Below are positions 1 to 9,031 of a stretch of DNA of 64,000 nucleotides, piece after piece. A program made the position numbers and the translations under genes. Position 1 is the stretch's first letter, and every line of letters starts with the position of its first letter. Source of the stretch: UBA5072 sp041737175 (lineage in GTDB: Bacteria > Bacteroidota > Bacteroidia > Bacteroidales > UBA10428); assembly GCA_041737175.1 (NCBI GenBank), contig JBGSSF010000034.1, forward strand, positions 353,618 to 417,617, written 5' to 3'. The notes beneath the pieces are model-generated. The model did not search any database. It was not told the origin of the DNA and worked only from the letters and a program-made list of their open reading frames with translations.

Positions 1-1
1 G

Positions 2-2293
2 CGTCTGACACAGGGACTCAGCCAACGGTTGATGGACAAGCTGTATCCTGCATTATTTGAGGGATCACAATATGCGAGGAGGCTCCCCATTGGTAAAAAG
101 GAAATTATTGAAGGAGCTCCGCACAATACGATCAGGAGGTTTTATTCCGATTGGTACAGGCCTGACCTGATGGCTTTTGTGGTCGTCGGTGACCTTGATC
201 CAGATGCTGTTGAGAAAGCTATCCGGGACCATTTCAGCGGGCTTAAGAATCCTGCAAATCCGCGACCCCGAAACAATATTCCTGTTCCGGATCAACCCGG
301 TACCCGCATCCTTGTATTCTCTGATAAGGAGATGCCTGTTGTTCAGATAGTCTTGATCAACCAGGTAAATCCTGATAAAGTAGTACTGCAAAAAGATTAC
401 CTGAAAATGCTTTCTTATCAGATTGTTACGGGTATGCTTACGCAACGGTTGAATGAACTGAGAGAGCAGGCAGATCCCCCGGTTGTCGGCGCCCAGGCTG
501 CTTACGGATCCATTGTGCCTGAAAAAAGTATCTTTCAACTGATGGCCATGGTACCCGAAAAGGGAATCGAAAGAGGCATTGAAACACTGATTACCGAGAG
601 TGAAAGAGCGGTCAGATATGGTTTTACGGAAGGTGAACTGTCCCGGCAGAAAAAGGAATTCCTGGCAATGATGGAAAATGCATTTAATGAAAGGGATAAA
701 ACTTTGTCATCCAGCCTGGCTGCCGAGTATCTCCGTAACTTCCTGTCTGATGAACCGATCCCTGGTATTGAATTTGAGTACGATTTCGCCAGAAAATATT
801 TGGAGGGTATCACCCTGGATGAAGTGAATGACATACTGCGTAAAAATCTGACACAGGATAACAGGCTGGTGTTTATACTGGCCCCACAGAAGGAGGGTAT
901 GCAACTGCCGGATGAAGCAGGGGTTCTGAAATCAGTTGAATTGGCAACCAAAAGCGAAATTACTCCCTACCAGGATAAAATGGCAGGCAGTCAGCTCATG
1001 GGCGAAAAACCTAAAAAGGGTAGGATACTGCTTACCAAAAAGAATGAGAATCTTGGCGTTGTTGAGATGAAGCTGTCCAATGGAGCCAGGGTTATTTTAA
1101 AGCCTACCGATTTTAAAAACGATGAGGTTCTTTTTAGCGCATACAGTCCGGGTGGGTACTCGGTATACGGAACGAATGATCACCAGTCGGCTTACTATGC
1201 AGACGATATTGTGAATGAATGCGGCTTTGCAGAGTATTCCAATTCTGATATCACCAAATTGCTGGCAGGTAAAAATGTTTCAGTAAGCCCTTATATCAGT
1301 GATTATTATGAAGGTATTGCGGGTTCATCCTCTCCGAAAGACCTTGAAAGCATGTTTCAAATGACCTACCAGTATCTCACCAGTCCCAGGAAAGACAGTG
1401 CCATGTTTGAATCCCTGATGTCTCTCCAGAAGGAGTACTTTAAAAATGCAACATCCAGCCCTGAAGCTTATTTCGGGGATCAGTTCACGAGAGCGAAAAC
1501 CCAGAATCATCCACGGGCTGATGTGATTCCTGCCGAAAGTGAACTTGCACAGGTTAACCTCAGCAGGATATATGAAATCTATGACGAGCGATTTGATGAT
1601 GTATCTGATTTCACTTTCTTTTTGATCGGATCATTTAAAACAGACAGTGTCAAACCTTTCATCGAGAATTACCTGGCAAGCCTCCCATCGAACAAGCGTG
1701 AAGAGAGTTGGAAGGATATGGGCATACGGCCTCCTGCAAAAAAAACCGACATTGCAGTGTACAAGGGCAATGATCCAAAAAGCCGTGTGGGAATTTATTT
1801 CGAAACCGTTACACCGTATGATCCCATGGAAGATCATGTTTTTGAATCACTCGGACAATTGCTGTCAATCCGATACATTGATGTGATCCGCGAAGAATTG
1901 AGCGGCGCATATACCATCAGCGCCTCCTGTGATCTGGTTAAGATCCCTTATTCACACGTGGCCTTGAATGTTATGATTCCCTGTTCTCCCGAAAACACAG
2001 ATGCGCTGACAAAAGCTGCCATCCATGAAATCCGTAAGATCCAGAAAGAGGGTGTTACAGCGGAGGACCTGGTGAAAATCAAGGAAGCGCAACGACGTGA
2101 CCTGGAGAGGAACCTCAAGGAAAACGGTTACTGGCTCAGCCGGCTCACCAGTGCATACAGAAATGATGATCCGGGTTTGATCAACCAGGCCGCGGACCGG
2201 ATCAATGCCCTGAGTTCTGCAAAGATTCAGGAGGCAGCCGGAAAGATCAATTTGAAAAAGTATGTGAGGGTAGTTTTATATCCTGAGAAATAA
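2..2293 (+). CDS. M16 family zinc peptidase, 5'-truncated by the window edge
   Basis: The reading frame is open from base 2, so the true start and the HxxEH zinc site lie before the window; the TTG at 29 is not a credible start. The visible 760 or so residues are the end of the first M16 half (conserved run around FYSDWYRPDLMAFVVVGD, where the family has RWYRPDLMAVVVVGD) and a complete second, catalytically inactive M16_C half. Members of this pitrilysin/insulinase family are clamshell peptidases; in Bacteroidota the roughly 930-residue form is usually exported to the periplasm and degrades peptides. The gene ends at TAA 2291-2293, 62 bp before the superoxide dismutase. The family is clear, the substrate unknown. 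Confidence 0.9.
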   Translation, partial: RLTQGLSQRLMDKLYPALFEGSQYARRLPIGKKEIIEGAPHNTIRRFYSDWYRPDLMAFVVVGDLDPDAVEKAIRDHFSGLKNPANPRPRNNIPVPDQPGTRILVFSDKEMPVVQIVLINQVNPDKVVLQKDYLKMLSYQIVTGMLTQRLNELREQADPPVVGAQAAYGSIVPEKSIFQLMAMVPEKGIERGIETLITESERAVRYGFTEGELSRQKKEFLAMMENAFNERDKTLSSSLAAEYLRNFLSDEPIPGIEFEYDFARKYLEGITLDEVNDILRKNLTQDNRLVFILAPQKEGMQLPDEAGVLKSVELATKSEITPYQDKMAGSQLMGEKPKKGRILLTKKNENLGVVEMKLSNGARVILKPTDFKNDEVLFSAYSPGGYSVYGTNDHQSAYYADDIVNECGFAEYSNSDITKLLAGKNVSVSPYISDYYEGIAGSSSPKDLESMFQMTYQYLTSPRKDSAMFESLMSLQKEYFKNATSSPEAYFGDQFTRAKTQNHPRADVIPAESELAQVNLSRIYEIYDERFDDVSDFTFFLIGSFKTDSVKPFIENYLASLPSNKREESWKDMGIRPPAKKTDIAVYKGNDPKSRVGIYFETVTPYDPMEDHVFESLGQLLSIRYIDVIREELSGAYTISASCDLVKIPYSHVALNVMIPCSPENTDALTKAAIHEIRKIQKEGVTAEDLVKIKEAQRRDLERNLKENGYWLSRLTSAYRNDDPGLINQAADRINALSSAKIQEAAGKINLKKYVRVVLYPEK

Positions 2294-2309
2294 ATAAACT
2301 TTTTTTTCG

Positions 2310-2317
2310 TATGTTTG
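2310..2317 (+). promoter_or_regulatory. Putative -7 promoter element for the superoxide dismutase gene
   Basis: TATGTTTG matches the Bacteroidota -7 consensus TAnnTTTG. It lies 38 nt before the TTG start of the dismutase. No clear TTG is seen at the -33 position, so this is a weak prediction. Confidence 0.4.
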
Positions 2318-2324
2318 TTAATAG

Positions 2325-2343
2325 TTTAATGTAAAACATTAAA
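2325..2343 (+). other. Small hairpin in the predicted 5' leader of the superoxide dismutase mRNA
   Basis: TTTAATG and CATTAAA pair over a five-base TAAAA loop. The hairpin would sit just after the transcription start predicted from the -7 element at 2310 and 12 nt before the start codon, so it could affect mRNA stability or initiation. It has no T-tract like that of a strong terminator. Confidence 0.3.
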
Positions 2344-2355
2344 TAAAACAACATT

Positions 2356-3084
2356 TTGGATAAGCGTACTTTTATTAAATCAATATTCCTGACCGCGGCC
2401 GGTGCATTTGCACTGGGCTCTTCATCAGCTGTTAAAGCAGCACGAAAAAAGAGGAAGTGGAACGGTGAATTTGTTCTCCCTGAATTACCATACGCATATA
2501 ACGCTTTGGAACCTTTCATTGATGCAAAGACCATGGAGTTGCATCATGGGAAACACCATGCAGCCTATACCGAGAGATTCAATGCCGCTGTAAAAGAAGC
2601 CGGCTTAACCGGAAAGACTGCACTTGAAATTCTGTCAGAAGTGTCCAGGTATTCGCCAGCCATTCGGAATAACGGGGGCGGCTTCCTGAATCACAAGCTT
2701 TTCTGGAAAATGATGGCCCCTGCAAACGGCCAGCAGCCATCCAATGAACTGATGGACGCATTGAACAGGGACTTTGGATCATTCGATACTTTTAAAGAGA
2801 AATTCAATGCTTCTGCCAAATCAGTTTTTGGTTCCGGATGGACCTGGCTTGTTGAAGACGGAGGCAAACTGAAAATAACCTCAACACCAAATCAGGACAG
2901 TCCGGTTATGGACATCGCAGCAGAAAAGGGCGTTCCACTCCTTTGCATTGATGTATGGGAACACGCCTATTATCTGAAATACCAGAACCGGCGTGCTGAA
3001 TTCATTGATGCCTTCTGGAATGTGGTAAACTGGGATTTTGTATCACAGCGATACACCAATAGTATCAAGCCTAAAACAACTTAA
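2356..3084 (+). CDS. Superoxide dismutase, Mn-type Fe/Mn family, with export signal
   Basis: Converts superoxide to oxygen and hydrogen peroxide. Metal ligands of the Fe/Mn family are all present: His63, His113, Asp199 and His203 (in DVWEHAYY). Metal-type markers follow the Mn pattern: Gly109 four residues before His113 and Gln180 in the NQDSP motif, where iron enzymes carry Gln at the first site. Residues 1-29 form a signal with KRTFIK before a hydrophobic stretch, close to a twin-arginine motif with Lys for the first Arg, so the enzyme is probably periplasmic, perhaps Tat-exported with its metal in place. The start is TTG; no in-frame ATG precedes the catalytic domain that would keep the signal. 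The family call is firm and the export route inferred. Confidence 0.95.
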   Translation: MDKRTFIKSIFLTAAGAFALGSSSAVKAARKKRKWNGEFVLPELPYAYNALEPFIDAKTMELHHGKHHAAYTERFNAAVKEAGLTGKTALEILSEVSRYSPAIRNNGGGFLNHKLFWKMMAPANGQQPSNELMDALNRDFGSFDTFKEKFNASAKSVFGSGWTWLVEDGGKLKITSTPNQDSPVMDIAAEKGVPLLCIDVWEHAYYLKYQNRRAEFIDAFWNVVNWDFVSQRYTNSIKPKTT

Positions 3085-3094
3085 GGCAGTTTTT

Positions 3095-3568
3095 CTATTC
3101 CGAAGCCTTGATCAGAAACTGATCAACCAGCCTGTCAATCCTTGTAACATTCTTGCGCATACCGGATATCACCACAGGATTTTCATTGGGAGAAATGACA
3201 ATGCTGTCTTCATACCACTGGGCAAAGCGCGCATATCTGGATTTTCTGCGATATACAATTCTATCCGGATCATCTGCAGTTTTAACATAATTCAGTGTTT
3301 CGAAGGCTTTTTCGAATACACCGCGATTATCGGCAAACGTTCCGTTCAGGTGCCGCTTAATTTTGCTAAAGCCAACTAATGGATATATCAGAGCATAAGC
3401 TAGTAAAAAGGCAAGGAATAACATGAATTTCTGATTCTGAAACATTTCCCTGAGCGTTACCGAGGGGGAAATGCCCTGGGTTAAAAGGGGATACAAAACA
3501 AGCACGAGAAAAAAAATGACAGCCATGTAAAGGATGAATTTAACTGTGCGTCTCAGATAGTCTTTCAT
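3095..3568 (-). CDS. Conserved hypothetical membrane protein, two transmembrane segments
   Basis: 157 residues. Two hydrophobic helices are visible at about 8-30 and 47-66, followed by a soluble, mixed-charge C-terminal half (about residues 70-157) that would face the cytoplasm. No catalytic motif is recognised. It is convergent with the superoxide dismutase, with only 10 bp between the stop codons, and is followed on the same strand by nothing obviously co-transcribed. The composition and codon use look like those of its neighbours. Its function is unknown. Confidence 0.75.
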   Translation of the reverse strand: MKDYLRRTVKFILYMAVIFFLVLVLYPLLTQGISPSVTLREMFQNQKFMLFLAFLLAYALIYPLVGFSKIKRHLNGTFADNRGVFEKAFETLNYVKTADDPDRIVYRRKSRYARFAQWYEDSIVISPNENPVVISGMRKNVTRIDRLVDQFLIKASE

Positions 3569-3657
3569 GATATTATGAATTGATTAGGTAGTTTCGAAAG
3601 TAATGAATACAAATGATAAATGCAAACAATCTGCACGGATAGGCTCGCATAGCCCCT

Positions 3658-4554
3658 TTATAGAAAGAACAAGGCAACTCCTGCCAGACTGATCAGCGTC
3701 CCGATAACCTCCCTGGTGGTCACCTTATGTTTAAAGAGCAGAACACTGGGTGGTATAATGAAGATAGGCACCAGCGCCATCAGGGTAGAGGCAATTCCAG
3801 TGGAAGTATACTGCACAGCCAGCAGAGAAAAAGATACACCCAGAAAGGGGCCAAAAAACGAACCGATTGTAGTGGATACCATTGCCTTTTTGTACGAAAG
3901 CGTGGATATTACCGGTCGCCATTTGCCGGTCAGGGTAATCAGCACAACAAAACCAAGAATGCCGATAATAATCCGGATCTGGGTGGCTGCAAAAGGACTG
4001 TACTGTTCCATGCCATATTTGCTCAGTACTATGCCCAGCGCCTGGCCCAAAGCCCCACCAAAGGCATACAAAATGCCAACCAATGGCTTGCTGACCGTTA
4101 CCCGGTGGCTTTCCTTATCTCGACGGAACATGGCAATGATAATGCCGGCCATGGTAACCAGGATACCAACTCCGGATAAAAGGCTGAGGTTTTCATGGAG
4201 CATGATCCAGCCGAAAAAGGCAGCCATGGGTGGCGCCAGGGTCATGATGAGCATGGCAAACCAGGAACCGATTATGGTATAGGATTTAAACAGACAATAA
4301 TCACCAAGTACAAATCCGATCAGTCCGGAAACCGAAAGCCAGATCCAGTTGTGTGTTGAAGCATCGACAGGGAGAAGGTGACCTCTGATGATAAGGTTCA
4401 GCAAGGAGAGAAAGACCATGCCGATCACCAGCCTGATGATGTTAACCGGCATAGAGCCTACTCTTCTGCTGGCGTCTTCAAATGCCAGGGCGGAGGCTGA
4501 CCAGAAAACTGCAACCAGCAGGGCAGCTAATTCACCGGAATGGGATTGAAGCAT
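3658..4554 (-). CDS. EamA/DMT-superfamily permease
   Basis: 298 residues with about ten hydrophobic helices arranged as two EamA repeats, the size and layout of drug/metabolite transporters such as RhaT or YdcZ relatives. The first repeat opens with LAALLVAVFWSASALAF, the second near GILYAFGGALGQALGIVLSKYG, both characteristic of EamA. These inner-membrane proteins exchange or export small metabolites such as amino acids and nucleosides; nothing here fixes the substrate. The gene stands alone, with an 89-bp gap to the next gene on its own strand. Confidence 0.88.
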   Translation of the reverse strand: MLQSHSGELAALLVAVFWSASALAFEDASRRVGSMPVNIIRLVIGMVFLSLLNLIIRGHLLPVDASTHNWIWLSVSGLIGFVLGDYCLFKSYTIIGSWFAMLIMTLAPPMAAFFGWIMLHENLSLLSGVGILVTMAGIIIAMFRRDKESHRVTVSKPLVGILYAFGGALGQALGIVLSKYGMEQYSPFAATQIRIIIGILGFVVLITLTGKWRPVISTLSYKKAMVSTTIGSFFGPFLGVSFSLLAVQYTSTGIASTLMALVPIFIIPPSVLLFKHKVTTREVIGTLISLAGVALFFL

Positions 4555-4786
4555 GGTTCAGTCAGATCGTTAAAAATAAAATTGCGGCAAATATAGGAAA
4601 AAGTAGTAATGTAGCTACAGGCCATGGCCTGTCACTATCTGAAAAACCACGCTTGGTGCGGTGATACAGCCTATAATATTATCCACTGATTTTCGTTTTC
4701 TATAGGTGATACTTCTTCCTTCAAACCGGATATTCAGATGAATATCTGTTTTATTTTATAACTTAGCTATAACTAAACCAATTCCT

Positions 4787-6463
4787 ATGGCATCTTTAAA
4801 CCCTGTTACCGGCCAGCTTGGCGAAAAAAAGGCCGCGCACCTGCTGCGCAGGACTACCTGGGGACCCACCATCGGCAGTATTAGGAACTTTGCCACATAT
4901 ACTGCAGACCAGGCCCTGGCCACCTTGTTCACTGAACCTCCAGTTCCGGCGCCTCCGGTTGATCTGCTCACCTCGGAAAGCTGGGTGAACCCGCCTTCCT
5001 ATTCAGCGGCCACAGAATCCAACAGCGAACAGGAAAGCCTGTTCGATTATTTTAGAACCTGGCACCTCGAACAAATGCGCACATCGGGTGATAATCTCAA
5101 GGAGCGCCTGACCTGGTTCTTTCACACGCATCTTCCCACTGCATGGACAGTCATTAACCTAAGTGAGGCTGTTTATTACCAGAATGCACTTTTCAGATAT
5201 TATGCATTTGGAAATTTCAAGGAACTATTTAAAAAGATATGCGTCGACAATGCCATGCTGCGCTATATCGATGGTGAATCCAATGACAAGGACAGTCCCA
5301 ATGAAAATTTTGCCCGTGAAATGTTGGAACTTTATTCCATCGGCAGGGGACCACAACTGGCCGAAGGCAATTACACCAATTATACTGAGGATGATATCAA
5401 AGCTGCCTGCAAGGTGCTCACCGGCTGGCGGTTTGATGAAACATTCTCCATTTATGATACAGATACGGGGCTCCCTACAGGCAACCTCATTGGACCGGCC
5501 ATAGGAGACACCTTACCGACCAATGTGGCCCTTCGTCATGATCCCGGAATAAAAACCTTCAGTGCAGCTTTTCAGAATCAGACCATTCAACCTTTTGATC
5601 TGTCAGAGGGGTTAGCCACCAAAGCCGCTGCTTTAAAGGAATTTGACGACATGATTGAGATGATCTTCGGCCAGCCGGCTACGGCAAAATTCATTGTGCG
5701 GAAGATCTACCGTTTTTTCATGTATTATGAAATATCCGAAGAAGTCGAAAATGATATCATAACTCCCCTGGCAGAGACCTTCAGTAACGCCGACTTTGAA
5801 ATTAAACCCGTGATTGAACAGCTATTGAAAAGTGAACATTTCTATGACTCCGATACCGTAGTAACAGCCGACGATAGTATTGGTGCCATCATTAAGTCAC
5901 CGCTGGAGATCATCATCGGCTCACTCCGGTTTTTCGGAGTAGAAATGCCCGCATCACTTTCTGATCTTTATAATAAGAGCTACATCGGAGGCATATTGCA
6001 CTTCATCAAAAACCAGGGGCTCGATTTGTACGAACCCATTGATGTTGCCGGTTATCCGCCATATTTCCAGGGACCCTCCTATAACCGCGATTGGATTACA
6101 CCCAACAGTCTGGCTTACCGTTACCACTTTTCGTTTGCCCTGCTGGGAAACGAGTCGGGTGAGCATGATTATGGATTTAAACTCGATATTGTCGACTGGG
6201 TAAAGAATTCCGGCAATATCAGCAATCCGGCTGACGCTGCTTTGCTGGTACAAACCCTTACCGGTTATATGCTGGCAGTGGAAATCAATGAAGAACGTAG
6301 GAATTTCTTCCTGAATGAAGTGTTCCTTGACAATCTTCCGGCAACCACCTGGACGACCGAATGGAGTTATTATACCTCAGGCGGCGATGATACAGTGGTG
6401 AGAGAGCGCCTCGAAACCTTGGTTTCAGCCATCATACAGACTCCCGAATTCCAGTTATTATAA
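4787..6463 (+). CDS. DUF1800 domain protein
   Basis: 558 residues that match the DUF1800 family from the N-terminus (KKAAHLLRRTTWGPT) through the characteristic EMLELYSIGRG and ACKVLTGWRFD motifs and the C-terminal VRKIYRFFMYYE segment. The biochemical role of this family is not established; members are widespread in Bacteroidota, Planctomycetes and Proteobacteria and nearly always precede a DUF1501 gene. Here the DUF1501 gene follows after 18 bp, so the two are almost certainly one operon. No clear signal peptide is visible at the chosen ATG. A near-consensus TAACTTAG at 4759-4766 may be the -7 promoter element. Confidence 0.9.
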   Translation: MASLNPVTGQLGEKKAAHLLRRTTWGPTIGSIRNFATYTADQALATLFTEPPVPAPPVDLLTSESWVNPPSYSAATESNSEQESLFDYFRTWHLEQMRTSGDNLKERLTWFFHTHLPTAWTVINLSEAVYYQNALFRYYAFGNFKELFKKICVDNAMLRYIDGESNDKDSPNENFAREMLELYSIGRGPQLAEGNYTNYTEDDIKAACKVLTGWRFDETFSIYDTDTGLPTGNLIGPAIGDTLPTNVALRHDPGIKTFSAAFQNQTIQPFDLSEGLATKAAALKEFDDMIEMIFGQPATAKFIVRKIYRFFMYYEISEEVENDIITPLAETFSNADFEIKPVIEQLLKSEHFYDSDTVVTADDSIGAIIKSPLEIIIGSLRFFGVEMPASLSDLYNKSYIGGILHFIKNQGLDLYEPIDVAGYPPYFQGPSYNRDWITPNSLAYRYHFSFALLGNESGEHDYGFKLDIVDWVKNSGNISNPADAALLVQTLTGYMLAVEINEERRNFFLNEVFLDNLPATTWTTEWSYYTSGGDDTVVRERLETLVSAIIQTPEFQLL

Positions 6464-6481
6464 CCTTAATCCAAAACTGTT

Positions 6482-8122
6482 ATGAACCGTAGAAAGTTTG
6501 TCAGGAATATGGCTCTTGCTTCAGCAGGATCCATGATGATCGGGGGAGTACCTTTAAGGGCGCTTGCCGGAAACAGAAATATGAAACGGATCGCTGCTTC
6601 GGGCAACGACAATGTACTGATATTTGTGCAGCTTCATGGTGGCAACGACGCTCTGAATACCCTGATTCCATTGAATCAGTATAACGAATACTACAATTTC
6701 AGACCTAATATAGCCATACCTGATCATGGTGAACGTAAGTTCATCGTGGTTGACAACACCCTGGCGCCGGATGACCAGGTCGGACTGCACCCAGATATGA
6801 TCGGTTTCAAAACCCTTTATGATCAGGGGAAAGCCACTATTGTACAAAATGTCGGGTACCCCGATATGAATATGTCACATTTCAGGGGCAGGGACATTGT
6901 GTTTATGGGTGGTGACGCTGATGATATGTATTCATCGGGATGGATGGGCCGGTTCCTCAATCATGAGTACCCGGGTTACCCCGATTCCTTTCCGAACGAG
7001 GCCATGCCCGATCCCATCGGTATCGAAATGGGCAATGAAATCTCCCTGGCGTTTCACCGGGAAGCTGGAATACCCGTTGGTATTAACATTGAAAACCCGG
7101 AACAGTTCTACCAGCTTATTACCACAGTGGGGGTGGAACCTCCGATTCTTTTTTCCGACAGTCATGCCGGTGATGAATTGCGGTACATTATGGAATTTGA
7201 AAAGAAGTCAAACCAGTACGCGGGTCGGCTTAAGGAAACCTATGACAACGGCAGTAATTCATCGGTGAACTATCCTGAATCCTATCCACTGACTGCGCCG
7301 GATGCCTTCCTTCACAATCCGCTCTCGGGCCAGCTGAAACTCATTGCACGTTTGCTAAAAGGCGGACTGAAGACTAGGATTTTTCTTTGCCGGATCTGCG
7401 GATTCGATACCCATGGCGAGCAGGTCGAAAAAACTGATTCCACTAAAGGAACACATGCCGCTTTGCTTTATCACCTTTCCTCGGCCATCAAGGCATTCCA
7501 GGATGATCTGGCAGCATTGGGTCTGGAGGACAGGGTGCTGACCATGACTTTCACCGAGTTTGGCCGCCGGGTTTATTCCAATGCCAGTTACGGCACTGAT
7601 CACGGATCAGCGACCCCAATTTTCCTGTTCGGAAAAGGTTTGAAGGGTGGTGTCCTTGGCGCCAATCCTGATCTGGGAGACCTGAACGGAGGTAACCTGA
7701 AATATGCTATTGATTACAGGAATGTATATACCTCAGTGGTTCAGGACTGGTTTGGTGCTTCCAATGAGGCCGTGCAGGCAACCGGTTTTGATGCCTGGAC
7801 ATCGAGCAGGCTCGATCTGTTTGCAGGCCCAAGCAGTTTACCTGGCAGGGATTTTTCAAATAACAACTACCGCCTTCTGGGTTGCTTTCCAAATCCTGCA
7901 GCGGATATCACCACACTGGAATTCTTTATGCAAAGGCCCGGCCAGGTTTATATTGAAATATATAAGACAGACGGCCGCCTGATCAAGAGATTGGAACCCT
8001 TTGCCGGGGAATTCGGTTACCAGTCGAAACCCATCAACCTATCGGGTCTGGAAAGCGGTGTTTATTTGGTAAAACTGAGAACGGGGAAGTTTGGGGGAAC
8101 AGTGCAGGTGGTGAAGAAGTAA
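6482..8122 (+). CDS. DUF1501 protein with Tat signal and type IX secretion sorting domain
   Basis: 546 residues. The N-terminus MNRRKFVRNMALASAG is a twin-arginine signal. The DUF1501 core carries its usual motifs: LIFVQLHGGNDALNTLIP, the DMNMSHFRGRDI segment, and TFTEFGRRV with GTDHGSATP, resembling the alkaline-phosphatase/sulfatase fold. The last 75 or so residues (from CFPNPAADITTLEF to VYLVKLRTGKFGGTVQVVKK) are a type A sorting domain that sends proteins through the type IX system to the cell surface. It forms an operon with the DUF1800 gene 18 bp upstream. The combination of a Tat-like N-terminus with a T9SS tail is odd, since T9SS cargo normally crosses the inner membrane through Sec. 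Substrate unknown. Confidence 0.93.
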   Translation: MNRRKFVRNMALASAGSMMIGGVPLRALAGNRNMKRIAASGNDNVLIFVQLHGGNDALNTLIPLNQYNEYYNFRPNIAIPDHGERKFIVVDNTLAPDDQVGLHPDMIGFKTLYDQGKATIVQNVGYPDMNMSHFRGRDIVFMGGDADDMYSSGWMGRFLNHEYPGYPDSFPNEAMPDPIGIEMGNEISLAFHREAGIPVGINIENPEQFYQLITTVGVEPPILFSDSHAGDELRYIMEFEKKSNQYAGRLKETYDNGSNSSVNYPESYPLTAPDAFLHNPLSGQLKLIARLLKGGLKTRIFLCRICGFDTHGEQVEKTDSTKGTHAALLYHLSSAIKAFQDDLAALGLEDRVLTMTFTEFGRRVYSNASYGTDHGSATPIFLFGKGLKGGVLGANPDLGDLNGGNLKYAIDYRNVYTSVVQDWFGASNEAVQATGFDAWTSSRLDLFAGPSSLPGRDFSNNNYRLLGCFPNPAADITTLEFFMQRPGQVYIEIYKTDGRLIKRLEPFAGEFGYQSKPINLSGLESGVYLVKLRTGKFGGTVQVVKK

Positions 8123-8123
8123 A

Positions 8124-8201
8124 TAGGTGATTAGGTGATTAGGTGATTGGGTGATTAGGAATTTACTTAATCACTTATTCACCTAATTACTTAACTACCT
8201 A
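8124..8201. repeat. Convergent octamer arrays at two gene ends, forming an inverted repeat
   Basis: On the plus strand AGGTGATT occurs four times (8124-8159, one variant GGGTGATT) directly after the DUF1501 stop codon. On the minus strand the related series AGGTAGTT/AAGTAATT/AGGTGAAT/AAGTGATT (8201-8166) starts inside the end of the neighbouring gene, supplying its last Arg codon and TAG stop. The two arrays are roughly complementary and may act as a bidirectional terminator. Confidence 0.8.
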
Positions 8202-8923
8202 AATTCTACCGTTCCAAATCTCTGGTAATCATGAAAAGTGGTATCTACGGGCATCCATAACCAGTGATCTGATCCGTTGTCGTAGTCGATCCGGTAAAAG
8301 TTGGCACGCCAGCGTGTTCCGCTTTTGGGAGGTGCCTGTACCATAGGCTTCAGCAACTCGAAGGGAATGAAAAACTCACCGGTCCATGACACAATTGCGG
8401 ACTCGTTTTCATTTTCGTGTTGTATGAAAACCGCGTGCCTGGTTAACCTGTCCCCGGTGTAATGCCAGGGGATCCATCCCAGGAAGTTTCCGTTGTAATT
8501 CGGGACCATAAGCACCAACTCGTAATTTAAAGGGGAAAGCTCATACTCGAAATAAACTGGAACCTTTTCATCTGCCCAGAAGAAAGCTTCAATAACATCT
8601 TCACGATAAATATCCAGGTTTTCTCCTTTGAGGGTGGCGGTGATCTTATTGTCCTCACAATGGTACAGGCAATAAATACCGGTTCCCGAATACAGGATTT
8701 TAAGGCTGGTCTTATGCGGCGATCTGGACTCCGGGTGATCAAGCACTATCCATGCGGTTTTGTTCCATTCCGTGTTGCTGCCATCGCCAGTTACTACAAA
8801 ATCAGAGCATTTGATTACTGGTAAAATACTATCGGCAGGATTGGAAATTCCAGGATTCTGGCCTGATATTACCGAAGAGCCTGTAATGAGAATTATAACT
8901 GAAATATTCAATAGCTTATGCAT
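8195..8923 (-). CDS. CBM9-like (family 9 carbohydrate-binding-like) exported protein
   Basis: About 242 residues from the chosen ATG at 8923, where a typical signal peptide begins (MHKLLNISVIILITGS); an ATG nine codons upstream at 8950 would add a polar extension. The rest is a beta-rich domain of the family 9 carbohydrate-binding or DOMON-like type: the opening DGSNTEWNKTAWIVLDHP, the central VIEAFFWADEKVPVYFEYELSP and the closing HWLWMPVDTTFHDYQRFGTVEF are all characteristic. Such stand-alone proteins in Bacteroidota are exported and thought to bind sugars, or haem-like ligands; ligand not predictable here. Its last codon and stop lie in the tandem array shared with the DUF1501 gene. Confidence 0.82.
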   Translation of the reverse strand: MHKLLNISVIILITGSSVISGQNPGISNPADSILPVIKCSDFVVTGDGSNTEWNKTAWIVLDHPESRSPHKTSLKILYSGTGIYCLYHCEDNKITATLKGENLDIYREDVIEAFFWADEKVPVYFEYELSPLNYELVLMVPNYNGNFLGWIPWHYTGDRLTRHAVFIQHENENESAIVSWTGEFFIPFELLKPMVQAPPKSGTRWRANFYRIDYDNGSDHWLWMPVDTTFHDYQRFGTVEFR

Positions 8924-8973
8924 GTTATTGTAATTTAAATAAATAGTCATCAGTATCCACCCGCTGCTGCTGC

Positions 8974-9007
8974 CCCCGCCGCTGGCGGGGTCCTCGCCAA
9001 AGGCGAG
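8974..9007. repeat. Twin GC-rich hairpins upstream of the CBM9-like gene
   Basis: Two perfect stem-loops stand side by side: CCCCGCC/GGCGGGG with loop GCT (8974-8990), and CTCGCC/GGCGAG with loop AAA (8993-9007). The flanks are low-complexity GCTGCTGC-like and GCCGCTGCC sequence, much richer in GC than the rest of the window. Such pairs resemble REP-type intergenic elements. The S9 peptidase ends 25 bp away, so a terminator role is possible, although there is no T-tract. Confidence 0.6.
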
Positions 9008-9031
9008 TCTGCCGCTGCCGCTGGCCTGTCC

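Noticed and set aside
4787..8122. Polysaccharide utilisation locus around the DUF1800/DUF1501 and nearby sugar genes
   Set aside because: No SusC/SusD pair or hybrid two-component regulator is present, and the glycan-related genes are scattered.
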